Shown: positions 6,649 through 15,111, counted from the stretch's first letter. The stretch is 18,490 nucleotides of DNA from Chloroflexia bacterium (GCA_013695265.1 JACDAU010000248.1:1-18490), one strand, 5' to 3'. Notes: generated by a model not told the origin, from the sequence alone. Numbers and translations are program-made.

Positions 6649-7995
6649 ATGCACCAGATATGTGTGATCGGTTCCGGCTATGTAGGGTTGGTATCAGGCG
6701 CGTGCTTCGCGGAACTCGGCAACCGGGTCGTCTGTCTCGATACCGACATCGAGCGGGTGGCGTCGCTCCAGGAGGGCAAGTTGCCCTTCTTCGAGACGGG
6801 CCTGGAGGATCTGGTGCGGCGCAACACCGCAGCGGAGAGGTTATCGTTTACCTCGGAGTATGCCGAGGGCGTGGGCGGCGCGGAGTTTCTGTTTCTGTGC
6901 CTCCCGACGCCACCTAGCCCGAACGGCGCGGCGGACACGAGCATACTTCGATCCGCTCTGGAAACGCTCGCGCCCCTGCTGTGTGAGCCGTACCCGGTGA
7001 TCGTCGTGAAAAGCACCGCGCCGGTGGGCACGTGTGCCTCGTTGCAGCGCTTGCTGGAGAAGCTGGATCCCGCACTGGCCCATGTCGCGATCGTCTCCAA
7101 CCCGGAGTTCTTGCGGGAAGGCTCCGCCATTGCCGATTTCCTCAACCCGGATAGGGTCGTGCTCGGTGCCGAGGTTCTGTCCGCAGCCGATGCGGTGCGG
7201 GCGCTGTATGACCCGCTGGACGCCCCCGTGTTGACGACTGATTCGGCGACCTCGGAGATGATAAAGTACGCGTCTAACGCTTTCCTTGCGACGAAGATCA
7301 GCTTTGTGAACGAGGTTGCCGACATCTGCGAGCGGGTGGGCGCCGACATCTCACTTGTGGCCGACGGCATGGGGTTGGACCGGCGAATCGGCAAGTCGTT
7401 TCTGCGGCCCGGTGTCGGCTATGGTGGCTCGTGTTTCCCCAAGGACACCCAGGCACTGGCACACCTGGGAGCGATGCACGGCGCCGATCCGAAGCTGCTG
7501 CGGGCGGTGATGGATGTCAACACCCATCAGTTCAAGCGGGTACTGCACAAGCTGCGCGCGGAACTAGGAAGCCTTGACGGCGCGACGGTTGCCGTGTGGG
7601 GGCTGGCGTACAAGCCGGACACGGACGACGTGCGCGAAGCCCCGGCAATCGAGATCATCCGGCTCCTGGAACAGGAGGGGGCGCACGTGCGCGCGCACGA
7701 CCCGGTGGCGATGCTCAAGGCCGCGCCGAAGCTGCCCGCCACAACGATGTGCCGGGACCCGTACGACGCGGCGGCGGGTGCGGATGCCGTCCTGCTCCTG
7801 ACCGAGTGGAAGGAGTTTAAGAGCATCGATCTCGACCGGGTCGCCGCACTGATGCACGCGCCGCTGTTGATCGACGGACGAAACGTGTTCAACGCCGCAG
7901 CGGCGCACGATGCTGGGTTTGTATACGTGGGCGTGGGTCGCCCGCGCATGGGACCCCATCGGCGAGAGGCGCACGTTCTAGCACGTCGCGGGTGA
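6649..7995 (+). CDS. ugd: UDP-glucose 6-dehydrogenase
   Basis: A 448-residue NAD-dependent enzyme oxidising UDP-glucose to UDP-glucuronate, a precursor of surface polysaccharides. The Rossmann motif GSGYVG lies at residues 8-13. SEMIKYASNAFLATKISFVNE, in the central domain, carries the conserved Lys and Asn. GGSCFPKD holds the catalytic Cys262. The C-terminal UDP-binding domain includes AVWGLAYKPDTDDVREAPA. ATG at 6649 fits the family N-terminus, with AGGAG at 6631-6635 (13 bp away, somewhat long). A TTG at 6625 in the same frame is less likely. The stop overlaps the next gene start in a GTGA, so the glycosyltransferase downstream is probably translationally coupled. A GDP-mannose dehydrogenase cannot be fully excluded, but the motif pattern favours UDP-glucose. 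Confidence 0.92.
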   Translation: MHQICVIGSGYVGLVSGACFAELGNRVVCLDTDIERVASLQEGKLPFFETGLEDLVRRNTAAERLSFTSEYAEGVGGAEFLFLCLPTPPSPNGAADTSILRSALETLAPLLCEPYPVIVVKSTAPVGTCASLQRLLEKLDPALAHVAIVSNPEFLREGSAIADFLNPDRVVLGAEVLSAADAVRALYDPLDAPVLTTDSATSEMIKYASNAFLATKISFVNEVADICERVGADISLVADGMGLDRRIGKSFLRPGVGYGGSCFPKDTQALAHLGAMHGADPKLLRAVMDVNTHQFKRVLHKLRAELGSLDGATVAVWGLAYKPDTDDVREAPAIEIIRLLEQEGAHVRAHDPVAMLKAAPKLPATTMCRDPYDAAAGADAVLLLTEWKEFKSIDLDRVAALMHAPLLIDGRNVFNAAAAHDAGFVYVGVGRPRMGPHRREAHVLARRG

Positions 7996-10070
7996 GCGCG
8001 CTCTCACAAGTCGCAGCGCTCGGCCTCTGGCCCGCCCTGCCCATGACCGGGTACTGGTTATACGCGCGCCGCCGAGGCCAGACGGTGGATGCACCATACC
8101 CTTCCAAGGATTCCGAAAGCTCCGTTGGCGCCTTCTCGCTGCAAACCGCAATCGGTGTCGCCGTATGGTCGTTGCCGCTCCTGCTATTGGCCGAGGCCGG
8201 GGTGTACAACGCCGCCGTTGTGGGACTGCTGGGGTGGCTGATGACGGTGGCCGGGGCGGTCTTGTTGTGGCCGCGCCGCGACCGGCTCCGAACGATGCGC
8301 CCGTCGTTCACGTGGTGGGATGGGCTGCTCGTTGCCGGGCTCGCGCTGACGGCGGTGCTGTACCTGGGCTGGCCGTCGGAGAACATCATCCCCGAGCACG
8401 ATGAGGGGATGTATATCAACCAGGGCATCTACGTTGCGAACCACGGCAGTCTCCACCCGCCGTATCCATGGCCGGATACCGCTGAATCCGTGTTCGGCGT
8501 GGTCGGCCTGCGCCCCCCCGGCGCCTTCAAGACGGGAGACTCGTACACGTTTTATTTTGGCCACTTGTTTCAGGTGTGGCTCGCGCATGCGTTTGCCACC
8601 TTCGGCGCAGCGGGAATCTTCCGGCTCAACGGAGTCATCGCGCTGCTGTCCGCCGGGCTGTTCTACGCGCTCTGCCGCCGCCTGCTGACGCAACCGCTCG
8701 CCGTCATCGCGACCCTCGTGCTCGCGCTCAACACCAGCCAGCTCTGGCTGGCGCGCAACAGCCTCACCGAGATGATCACGCAGGCGTTTATCGTAGCTGG
8801 CCTGTTCCTGCTGTTACGTGCGCTGCAGGACGCCAGCCTCGGCGACGCCCGATGGGCGGGCATCTTCTTTGGACTTTCCGCGACGGTGCGGGTGGATAGC
8901 CTGCTGCTCGTTGCGCTGCTGTTTGGTGCGCACCTGGCGATGCGGCTCGTCGAGGCGCCGGGAGAGCGATCGACTCGCGTCTGGCTCGCCCTGTACACCA
9001 CGGCGCTACCAGCGTTCGCGCTGGACCTGGCATACTACGCACTCTACAGCAGACCGTACTTTGATGAGCATCTGCCGCTTATCCTGCCCCTCTGCCTGGT
9101 GGCCCTGGCCGCCGCTGGGGTGTTGCTGGTGGGCTGCACCAGGGTATTGGATGTAGCACGACCATGGCTGACGAGTAGAGCGGCGGTCGTGGCCCTTGGG
9201 GTGCTGCTGCTCGCGATGTCGGTGTACGCCTACTTCATACGGCCGAGCACAACCGCCCCGATCTTCGGAGCGAGCACCCATCTTGTGGGTCGGCGGAGCT
9301 ACGCGGAAGACTCGCTCGTAAATCTGGCCGTGTATCTCTCGCCGCTCGTGGTTTGGGTGGGCATCCTCGGCTGGTACGTGGCGCTCTGGAACGTGATCCG
9401 CCATCGGCGCGCCCCATACCTGCTGCCAATCATCGTTGTGGTCCTGAGCTTCGCTCTGCTCTATCTGTATAACCCCACAATTACGCCGCTGCACTACTGG
9501 GCGATCCGCCGCTTTCTACCGGTGGTCATGCCGGGATGGGTCTTGTTCGCGGGTATCGGGGCAGCGTGGCTCGGCGCCCGCATGCCGGTCCGTCCGCGCA
9601 TGGTGGCCAGTGGCATAGCCGCTCTGTTTCTGATCGGGTTCATCGCACGCAGCAACGCACTGATCTACAACTTCGCGGAACACAAAGGGCAGTACGAGCA
9701 GATGCGGGCACTCGCGGCGCAACTGCCCGAGGACGAGGTGGTGCTCGCGCTGGTTGGCAGGCGGGAACTTCGGACGTGGCCGACACCGCTGTATCTCGCC
9801 TTTGACCGCACGGTTGTTCCCCTGAATCTCAGTAGCGAGCCCGGCAGGCGCGCTTTCGACGCCTGGGTCAGCACGCAAGCGCAGTCGGGGAAAACGTCGG
9901 TTCCCGTGATCGTGCGTGGCGGCTGGCGCGCCGAGGGTGTCTCGCGGAAGCGCATCGGGCAGGTAGCGCTCCAGCGCTCGTATATCGAATGGACCAATAC
10001 CCCCCCACCGAAGCAGATCGTGGTGGAGAAGAAGGTACTGAGATTGTACCGCGTATCGGTACCCGACTAG
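7992..10070 (+). CDS. GT39-like (GT-C fold) integral membrane glycosyltransferase
   Basis: A 692-residue multi-spanning protein with roughly 11-13 hydrophobic segments between residues 5 and 560 and a soluble C-terminal part of about 130 residues. Asp137-Glu138 in PEHDEGMYINQG follows the membrane segment at about 107-125. This is the acidic pair in the first large extracytoplasmic loop of GT-C enzymes (PMT/ArnT, GT39-like). Such enzymes transfer sugars from polyprenyl-phosphate carriers outside the membrane. VRVDSLLL, near residue 300, resembles the Arg-containing segment often seen in this fold. A GTG start at 7992 overlaps the ugd stop by 4 bp. Its TAG stop overlaps the stop of the opposite-strand flippase. 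The donor and acceptor are unknown. The neighbouring GT2 enzyme would be a plausible source of its lipid-linked donor. Confidence 0.75.
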   Translation: MSALSQVAALGLWPALPMTGYWLYARRRGQTVDAPYPSKDSESSVGAFSLQTAIGVAVWSLPLLLLAEAGVYNAAVVGLLGWLMTVAGAVLLWPRRDRLRTMRPSFTWWDGLLVAGLALTAVLYLGWPSENIIPEHDEGMYINQGIYVANHGSLHPPYPWPDTAESVFGVVGLRPPGAFKTGDSYTFYFGHLFQVWLAHAFATFGAAGIFRLNGVIALLSAGLFYALCRRLLTQPLAVIATLVLALNTSQLWLARNSLTEMITQAFIVAGLFLLLRALQDASLGDARWAGIFFGLSATVRVDSLLLVALLFGAHLAMRLVEAPGERSTRVWLALYTTALPAFALDLAYYALYSRPYFDEHLPLILPLCLVALAAAGVLLVGCTRVLDVARPWLTSRAAVVALGVLLLAMSVYAYFIRPSTTAPIFGASTHLVGRRSYAEDSLVNLAVYLSPLVVWVGILGWYVALWNVIRHRRAPYLLPIIVVVLSFALLYLYNPTITPLHYWAIRRFLPVVMPGWVLFAGIGAAWLGARMPVRPRMVASGIAALFLIGFIARSNALIYNFAEHKGQYEQMRALAAQLPEDEVVLALVGRRELRTWPTPLYLAFDRTVVPLNLSSEPGRRAFDAWVSTQAQSGKTSVPVIVRGGWRAEGVSRKRIGQVALQRSYIEWTNTPPPKQIVVEKKVLRLYRVSVPD

Positions 10071-11572
10071 CGAGGACCGCGTAGCGTGAATCGGGCGCCG
10101 GGCGGGAGCCTCGCCAGGAGCGTTTCCTGCGCCCACCGCCAGTCCTGCTGCCGAAGCTCGCCCAGCGCGGTCAGGATAAGCAGATACACAACAAGCGATG
10201 CGCCGTACAGGACTGGGAGGAGCGGTATGGCCGTCGGGAAGCTGGTGGCCAGCAGGTATGTGGGCACGGCGGCGATGGCAATCCTCAGCAGGCTGCGGAG
10301 GGGAACGATGCCGCCAAACTGGCGGTACACGGCGAGTGCCGCCGCGGCCATGCTGACCAGCCCGCCAAGCGCGGTGGCGAGTGCTGCGCCGGTAAGCCCC
10401 AGCCAGGGAATCAGCACGGAGCACGACAGCGCCGTAATAAGCAGGCCGAGGCCCGCGAGCGTCATCGGCAACCGCGGCCTGCCCGCGCCACTCAGAATAT
10501 TACTCAACAGGCCGAACACCGTCACGAAGCCCAGTCCAGCCACGAGGAGCGAGAGCGACCCAGCGGCGGGAGCATACGCGTCTCCATACAGAATCTGGAG
10601 GATCTGCGCGCTGGTCGCCGATATGAGCAGCGTGCTGGGCACGAGCAGCAGCAGCACGTAGCGCATCGACTGACGGATAAGCTCCCTCGTCTGCTCGACA
10701 TGGTCTCGGCTGACGCTGCGCGATATCGAAGGCAGCAGCACGAACGCGAGGCCGGTGAACGCAAAATACGGGATGCGCGCTATGTTCTGATTGGCCGTGT
10801 AGTAGCCACTCTCTGCAGCGTCGGGGAGCAATGCCTTGACGAAGAACAGATCCGCACTGAGCTGCAGGGTGGAAAGCACAGAGAAGAGGATGAGCGGCGC
10901 CGAGAATCGGATGAGAGGCCGGTACGGGAAACGCTCGCCCGTGAATCGGGGGAGACGCACCCCGACCAGTAGCCCCACCATGGGCGAGACGACAAATCCG
11001 ATAATCGCGCCGTAGACGTGAAACACGTAGACGAGGCCGATCACGCTGACGGTCTTGGCAGCGGAGTACACAATATTCATCAATGCCTGGCGCTTGAACT
11101 GGTGCAGGCCGTTGTAGTAACCGGTCATGTACAGCGTCATGACCGAGTACGGTACGAGCACCAGGGCTGAGGTTCGGATGTATGGCGTGAGCGCATCGTC
11201 GTTCAGCAGGCGTGCTACCGGCTGCGCCAGCAGGAAGAACACCACCGCAATGCCGAGCGTTGAACTGACTTGTAGGACAAGACCACTTCTCAGTATGGCG
11301 TCGGCTCTGGACTCGTCTTGTGCTATGTACTTGGAGACCGCCTGCGGCACCCCAACGTAGTGGATCATGTTAAGCGCGGTCATCACCTGAATGACCACCC
11401 CGTACACGCCGTACTCTTCCGGACCGAGGTAATGGCCGAGCCACACGTGGATGATGTAGCCGGAAACGATAAACACGAGGGAGGCGAGCGTGAGATATAG
11501 CGTGCCCTGGCCGAGCGACATGCCGGTCGCCTGTTGCGAGGTCCGGCGCCGCCGGGGAAGAACGACTTTCAC
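10067..11572 (-). CDS. Wzx-like polysaccharide/lipid-linked oligosaccharide flippase (MOP superfamily)
   Basis: A 501-residue membrane protein with about 12-14 helices. After a basic N-terminus (MKVVLPRRRR), it has LTLASLVFIVSGYIIHVWLGHYLGPEEYGVYGVV. The LGPEEYGVY sequence is the familiar Wzx/polysaccharide-synthesis opening. Members flip undecaprenyl-linked glycans across the inner membrane. GTG at 11572 is supported by AGGAG at 11578-11582 on the minus strand, 5 bp away. A TATACT box at 11587-11592 lies almost on top of that site, so a start of transcription there would give a near-leaderless mRNA. The gene converges on the GT39-like gene, and the two share the palindrome CTAG for their stop codons. 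It would export the product of the surrounding glycan genes. Substrate specificity cannot be predicted. Confidence 0.88.
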   Translation of the reverse strand: MKVVLPRRRRTSQQATGMSLGQGTLYLTLASLVFIVSGYIIHVWLGHYLGPEEYGVYGVVIQVMTALNMIHYVGVPQAVSKYIAQDESRADAILRSGLVLQVSSTLGIAVVFFLLAQPVARLLNDDALTPYIRTSALVLVPYSVMTLYMTGYYNGLHQFKRQALMNIVYSAAKTVSVIGLVYVFHVYGAIIGFVVSPMVGLLVGVRLPRFTGERFPYRPLIRFSAPLILFSVLSTLQLSADLFFVKALLPDAAESGYYTANQNIARIPYFAFTGLAFVLLPSISRSVSRDHVEQTRELIRQSMRYVLLLLVPSTLLISATSAQILQILYGDAYAPAAGSLSLLVAGLGFVTVFGLLSNILSGAGRPRLPMTLAGLGLLITALSCSVLIPWLGLTGAALATALGGLVSMAAAALAVYRQFGGIVPLRSLLRIAIAAVPTYLLATSFPTAIPLLPVLYGASLVVYLLILTALGELRQQDWRWAQETLLARLPPGARFTLRGPR

Positions 11573-11675
11573 GGATACTCCTGTCGAGTATAGGCCGGTT
11601 TGACGCGTTCAGTCTAGCACACGCCTTCGGGCGCACGAGCGTGTTTTTCGTGACGTTCAGCAACGGGCGCGCTCG

Positions 11676-11705
11676 TTGCCGGGGCGTGTGCGGGTGTGCG
11701 ATAAT
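11676..11705 (+). promoter_or_regulatory. Sigma-70-like promoter for the methyltransferase gene
   Basis: TTGCCG at 11676-11681 and GATAAT at 11700-11705 are separated by 18 bp. The predicted transcript would start near 11712, about 85 nt before the chosen GTG start. Confidence 0.45.
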
Positions 11706-11779
11706 GTGCGCCGGAGCCGGAAGCGCGCCCGACCATGTACCTCCCGGCGAAACGCGGCCGACCCCCACCTCTGAGCATC

Positions 11780-11785
11780 AAGGAG
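11780..11785 (+). promoter_or_regulatory. Ribosome-binding site that decides the methyltransferase start
   Basis: AAGGAG lies 12 bp before GTG at 11798. The alternative in-frame ATG at 11735 has no purine-rich sequence upstream. Confidence 0.6.
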
Positions 11786-11797
11786 AACCTGCCTACC

Positions 11798-12601
11798 GTG
11801 CGTGTAACCCTGGTCAAGATCGCCGCCACAGCCACGGTGTTGCTGGTATCTGTTCGCGCTATGCGCCCGGTTATCGCGAAGGCGCGAAACGCATTGTACG
11901 GGGAGCGCGCTCGACCGGCGAACCCCCTGGCGCTGCTGCGCGATATCGCGAAGCTCGTGACGCTGTATGTTCGTCCGGACACCGTGCGGTATCTTCCGGT
12001 GTGGCTCTCGTCGTTGCGCTCCCGCCAGAGTCCACTCTCCTCCCAGATGCCGTGGATCCCGTATCCCGCGCTCGCCTTTCTGCAACGGCGCCTATCGCGC
12101 GACGCGACGGTCCTGGAGTACGGCAGTGGCGGCTCTACGCTATGGCTGGCGCAACGCGCTGGCACCGTGACCACGGTTGAACACGACGCCACGTGGCACG
12201 CGATGGTCGAGCAGGAGTTGCGCCGCTACGATCTACAGAACTGTACGGTCCTGCTGCGGAGCCCTGAGCGGGTAGATGGCGCCGCCGGGCTGGACCGGTA
12301 CCCCTCAGCAAGAATGGACGGCAGCTTCCGCGCGTACGTACAGGTCGCCGAGGCCTTCGCGGATGACAGCCTTGATGTTGTGCTGGTGGATGGCCGCAGC
12401 CGGGAAGCGTGCCTGCTGGCTGCGGCGTCGAAGCTGAAACCGGGTGGGATACTGATGCTCGACGATTCCTACCGCAGTCGATACGAGTCCGCGATGCGGC
12501 GCCTTGACGACTGGCCGCGCACGGAGTTCAGCGGTGTTCGCCCGTACTCGATCTCGCCGAGCCGCACGACCTTCTGGGTGCGGCCACCAGCGATACAGTA
12601 G
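11798..12601 (+). CDS. Class I SAM-dependent methyltransferase with N-terminal hydrophobic segment
   Basis: A 267-residue protein. Residues about 3-20 (VTLVKIAATATVLLVSV) are hydrophobic and could anchor it to the membrane. The SAM-binding motif I, VLEYGSGGSTLWLA, and the following acidic strand end TVTTVEHD are clear. LDVVLVDGRSREACLL and GGILMLDDSYRSRYE form the later Rossmann strands. Such proteins are common in glycan clusters and typically methylate sugars or lipids, but the acceptor here is unknown. The GTG start at 11798 is chosen for its AAGGAG site; an ATG at 11735 would add 21 residues without homology-like content. It lies divergently from the flippase, and its stop is 2 bp from the stop of the opposite-strand GT2 gene. 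The family is sure and the exact role is not. Confidence 0.8.
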   Translation: MRVTLVKIAATATVLLVSVRAMRPVIAKARNALYGERARPANPLALLRDIAKLVTLYVRPDTVRYLPVWLSSLRSRQSPLSSQMPWIPYPALAFLQRRLSRDATVLEYGSGGSTLWLAQRAGTVTTVEHDATWHAMVEQELRRYDLQNCTVLLRSPERVDGAAGLDRYPSARMDGSFRAYVQVAEAFADDSLDVVLVDGRSREACLLAAASKLKPGGILMLDDSYRSRYESAMRRLDDWPRTEFSGVRPYSISPSRTTFWVRPPAIQ

Positions 12602-12603
12602 CG

Positions 12604-13605
12604 TTACCGACCTGACCGGGCCGTTCTGGCCGACGCCTCGATTTGCACCTCGTTACGCGGGACGGCTTGCAGGCGCAACTGATACAGTGTTTCCTCGTTC
12701 AGTCTGCGGGTCGCGCTTACCAGGTCGGCAAGCAGGCCAAACACGATCAGTTGCAAGCCCATGAGCGCCAGCCCGGTCGAGACCAGCAGCGACTGCAAGT
12801 GCCCGGCGGTGTTCCCCTGCGAGATGTAGCTGGTCAGCGGAATCAGGCCAATGATTGCCCCGAGTAACAGTAGCGCGAGCCCACCACCACCGAGCACGGA
12901 GAGCGGCTTGTACAGGGTAAGTGTGCGAACGATCGTGAGCAGTGATTTCGCGATGTGCGTGCCCACGCCGGAGATGAGGCGCGAATGCCCCCCTTCGCGG
13001 GCCGACACGCGGAAGGTGATCGGCACCTCGCGGATGACGAGGCCACTGTGTATGGCCTGGATGATGGTCTGGTGCGTATATGTGTGCCCGATGGTGGGGT
13101 TGAGGCGGAGGGCGCACTCCCTGCTGAAGGCGCGGAAACCGCTGGAAGCGTCCACGACCGGGCTACCCGCGACCGTGCGCAGCAGCCAGCTTCCCGCCGT
13201 GTTGCCGTACTTCTTTGATGCCGGCATGTGGTTGAGTTTGTGTATCTGCCGGTCGCCCGACACGAGGTCCGCTTCGCCGCTGAGTATCGGCTGTATGAGT
13301 TGGGGTATCTCCGCTGAGACGTACTGACAATCGGCGTCAGTGTTGACGATGATGTCTGCGCCGCGCCGGAGGGCGGCGGTCAGCCCGGTGCGAAAGGCGA
13401 CCGTGAGTCCCGAGTTGCGCTTGAGCGAGATGACCTCGGCCGCTCCGGCGGCAAGCGCGACGTCAACCGTGCGGTCCGTGGAGCCGTCGTCGACCACGAT
13501 GATCTCGGTGCAGTCTATATCCGCGAAGTGTGACGGTATCTCCTGGATCGCCCGCCCGAGGGTGGCTTCTTCATTGAATGCCGGTATCATAACGACGAGC
13601 TTCAA
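12604..13605 (-). CDS. GT2 glycosyltransferase, polyprenyl-phosphate sugar synthase type
   Basis: A 333-residue inverting GT-A enzyme. MIPAFNEEATL, VVDDGSTD (Asp39-Asp40), and NTDADCQY (Asp90-x-Asp92, metal and nucleotide-sugar binding) are in order. SSGFRAFSRE and EVPITFRVSAREGGHSR are the DPM1/GtrB-type acceptor segments. Two hydrophobic helices follow at about residues 230-258 and 268-295, giving the membrane-bound architecture of enzymes that load a sugar onto dolichyl or undecaprenyl phosphate. The start is TTG at 13605, because MKLVVMIPAFNEE is the standard family opening; GAGG lies about 10 bp upstream. An ATG at 13590 would cut into the first strand. It may supply the lipid-linked sugar used by the nearby GT39-like enzyme. 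A strong promoter lies upstream. Confidence 0.88.
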   Translation of the reverse strand: MKLVVMIPAFNEEATLGRAIQEIPSHFADIDCTEIIVVDDGSTDRTVDVALAAGAAEVISLKRNSGLTVAFRTGLTAALRRGADIIVNTDADCQYVSAEIPQLIQPILSGEADLVSGDRQIHKLNHMPASKKYGNTAGSWLLRTVAGSPVVDASSGFRAFSRECALRLNPTIGHTYTHQTIIQAIHSGLVIREVPITFRVSAREGGHSRLISGVGTHIAKSLLTIVRTLTLYKPLSVLGGGGLALLLLGAIIGLIPLTSYISQGNTAGHLQSLLVSTGLALMGLQLIVFGLLADLVSATRRLNEETLYQLRLQAVPRNEVQIEASARTARSGR

Positions 13606-13676
13606 GCGTGTTGTCCTCAGCAGGAGAATGCAAGCGATTTTACATGGGCGGGTGTAGCCTGTGCGTCCGAGGATGC

Positions 13677-13705
13677 ACTATACCCTCCGCCCCGTTGGTT
13701 GTCAA
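13677..13705 (-). promoter_or_regulatory. Near-consensus sigma-70-like promoter for the GT2 gene
   Basis: On the minus strand, TTGACA (13705-13700) and TATAGT (13682-13677) are separated by exactly 17 bp. The predicted start is near 13670, about 65 nt before the TTG start codon. Confidence 0.8.
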
Positions 13706-13859
13706 TCGAGTGTCCGCAGCAGTTAACTCTGACCAGGGTAGAATTCCCTTGACTTCCCATGCCGCAGGGGCGATGGCGACCTCGAACTCCGCGTGTCGTA
13801 CTGTTCAGCCATCAGCTAATACCCCAGGGCTGACGGGTGGACGGCTCCCCTGCTCTCTG

Positions 13860-13888
13860 TTGACGCCACGGGGTCGCTGGAGTATATT
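13860..13888 (+). promoter_or_regulatory. Near-consensus sigma-70-like promoter for the oxidoreductase/uxaC operon
   Basis: TTGACG at 13860-13865 and TATATT at 13883-13888 are separated by 17 bp. Transcription would begin near 13895, just before the AGGAGG ribosome-binding site and the ATG at 13922. Confidence 0.8.
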
Positions 13889-13921
13889 GCTTGGCAGGGC
13901 AGACAGCGATCAGGAGGGAAG

Positions 13922-15004
13922 ATGTCAGGCAAGCTGCGGTTCGGTATCTTGGGCTGTGGCGTGATCGGTCCGCAACACGCGCTCGTGCTTCAGGACTTGC
14001 CGGAGAGCGCCGAACTCGTCGCGGTCGCGGACACCGTGCCGGGACGGGCGGAGCAGCTCGCGGCGAGGTATGGGTGCGCGCACCATTCCAGCCTCGCGGA
14101 CCTGCTGGCTCGGCAAGACATCGATGCCGTCTGCGTCTGCACCCCCAGCGGTATGCACGCACAGCACGCGATGGACGCCATCCGCGCGGGAAAGCACGCG
14201 GTGATCGAGAAGCCCGTCGATGTGCAGCTCGGGATAATTGACGCGCTGATCGCGGCGCAGCGGGCGACGGATCGCAAGGTCGCGGTGATCAGCCAGCATC
14301 GCTTCGACCGTGCGACGCAGATCGTGCACGAGGCCGCGCACAGCGGAAAATTTGGCCGCCTCACGCTCGGCACGGCGCAGGTGAGCTGGTGGCGCGCCCA
14401 AAGCTACTACGACTCCGGCGAGTGGCGCGGCACGTGGGCGCTCGATGGCGGGGGCGCGCTGATGAACCAGAGCGTCCACACGCTCGATCTGCTCCAGTGG
14501 ATCATGGGCGAGGTTGCGGAGGTGTGCGCGTACAGCGGCCTGCTCGCGCACGAGCGGATGGAGGTCGAAGACACCGCTGTGGCGACCCTGCGATTCGCGA
14601 GCGGCGCGCTCGGCCTGCTGGAGGCGACGACGGCGGCGTATCCGGGCTTGACTGCGCGCCTGAAGATACACGGCGAGCGCGGCTCCGCAGTCATTGATAA
14701 CGACGAACTATTCTATTTCCACTCCGCGACGGCGGAGCAGGAAGGCGCGGCGTACGGCGCGAGCGGCGGCGGAAACCAGGCGGCAGAGGTGCTGGGCGCG
14801 GAGTCGTCCTCGGGCGGCCCGTCTGCTGCCAGCGACCCTTCAAGCCTTGGGATGACCCACCGCGACCAGATAGCGGACTTCATCTCGGCGGTGCGGGAGG
14901 GCGGTGAGCCGCTCGTCAACGTCGAGGAAGCGCGCAAAGTCGTCGCGGTGATCCTCGCGGTGTACGAGTCTGCCCGCAACGGTGGCCGGCCAACCCCCGT
15001 GTAA
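13922..15004 (+). CDS. Gfo/Idh/MocA-family NAD(P)-dependent oxidoreductase
   Basis: A 360-residue enzyme. The Rossmann motif GILGCGVIGPQHA lies at residues 8-20. CTPSGMHAQHA (about 78-88) is followed by the conserved EKPVDVQL, whose Lys is catalytic in this family. WALDGGGALMNQSVHTLDLLQW, in the substrate domain, carries the conserved His and Asp. Members reduce or oxidise sugars, inositols or their acids, and the substrate cannot be predicted from motifs. The ATG is well placed after CAGGAGGG. It is the first gene behind a near-consensus promoter and precedes a TIM-barrel isomerase and uxaC on the same strand. A sugar or uronate derivative entering the glucuronate route is a reasonable inference. 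A Ser/Gly-rich stretch near residues 295-315 looks like a normal variable loop. Confidence 0.92.
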   Translation: MSGKLRFGILGCGVIGPQHALVLQDLPESAELVAVADTVPGRAEQLAARYGCAHHSSLADLLARQDIDAVCVCTPSGMHAQHAMDAIRAGKHAVIEKPVDVQLGIIDALIAAQRATDRKVAVISQHRFDRATQIVHEAAHSGKFGRLTLGTAQVSWWRAQSYYDSGEWRGTWALDGGGALMNQSVHTLDLLQWIMGEVAEVCAYSGLLAHERMEVEDTAVATLRFASGALGLLEATTAAYPGLTARLKIHGERGSAVIDNDELFYFHSATAEQEGAAYGASGGGNQAAEVLGAESSSGGPSAASDPSSLGMTHRDQIADFISAVREGGEPLVNVEEARKVVAVILAVYESARNGGRPTPV

Positions 15005-15093
15005 GGATCGACACTCGGGGATGCGTCCGATCGTCCTCGGCAGGCGCTTTGGTATTCGGCATCAGACTTGCTCTTGACCCATGCTTGTTTGGT

Positions 15094-15103
15094 AGGAGAG
15101 GGG
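15094..15103 (+). promoter_or_regulatory. Ribosome-binding site that decides the TIM-barrel gene start
   Basis: An AGGAGAGGGG stretch lies 8 bp before GTG at 15112. It falls inside the longer in-frame extension, which argues against the upstream ATG at 15049. Confidence 0.6.
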
Positions 15104-15111
15104 TAACAACG

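Larger units (their letters stand above)
13606..13921. other. Divergent intergenic region carrying two near-consensus promoters
   Basis: No gene is apparent in these 316 bp. The left part holds the GT2 promoter and the right part holds the Gfo/Idh promoter. Between them, 13706-13859 shows only short inverted repeats, such as TCAGCC near 13805 with GGCTGA near 13828. These could be regulator sites, but none is convincing. It is less GC-rich than the flanking genes. Confidence 0.7.

Noticed and set aside
6463..6654. N-terminal extension of the DUF1537 kinase by 64 residues
   Set aside because: It would cover the ugd promoter and leader, has no family similarity, and starts beyond the ugd start codon.
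11587..11616. Minus-strand promoter TAGACT-18 bp-TATACT before the flippase gene
   Set aside because: The -10 box is so close to the GTG that transcription would start inside the ribosome-binding site. It remains possible only as a near-leaderless start.
11619..11648. Hairpin ACACGC...GCGTGT followed by TTTTT on the plus strand
   Set aside because: Only a 6-bp outer stem with a 14-nt interior and no plus-strand gene ending nearby. It was not listed as a terminator, though it is noted in the antisense finding.
11735..11797. Upstream ATG extending the methyltransferase by 21 residues
   Set aside because: No ribosome-binding site, whereas GTG at 11798 has AAGGAG. The extension would also bury that site in the coding sequence.
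14798..14862. A stretch in the Gfo/Idh gene (CGACCCTTCAAGCC followed by TTGGGATGAC) resembling the GGATCCCTC...TCGGGATGACA part of the dispersed repeat
   Set aside because: The encoded SDPSSLGMTHRDQ fits a normal variable loop of this protein family, and the similarity is short. An in-frame repeat insertion is not needed to explain it.
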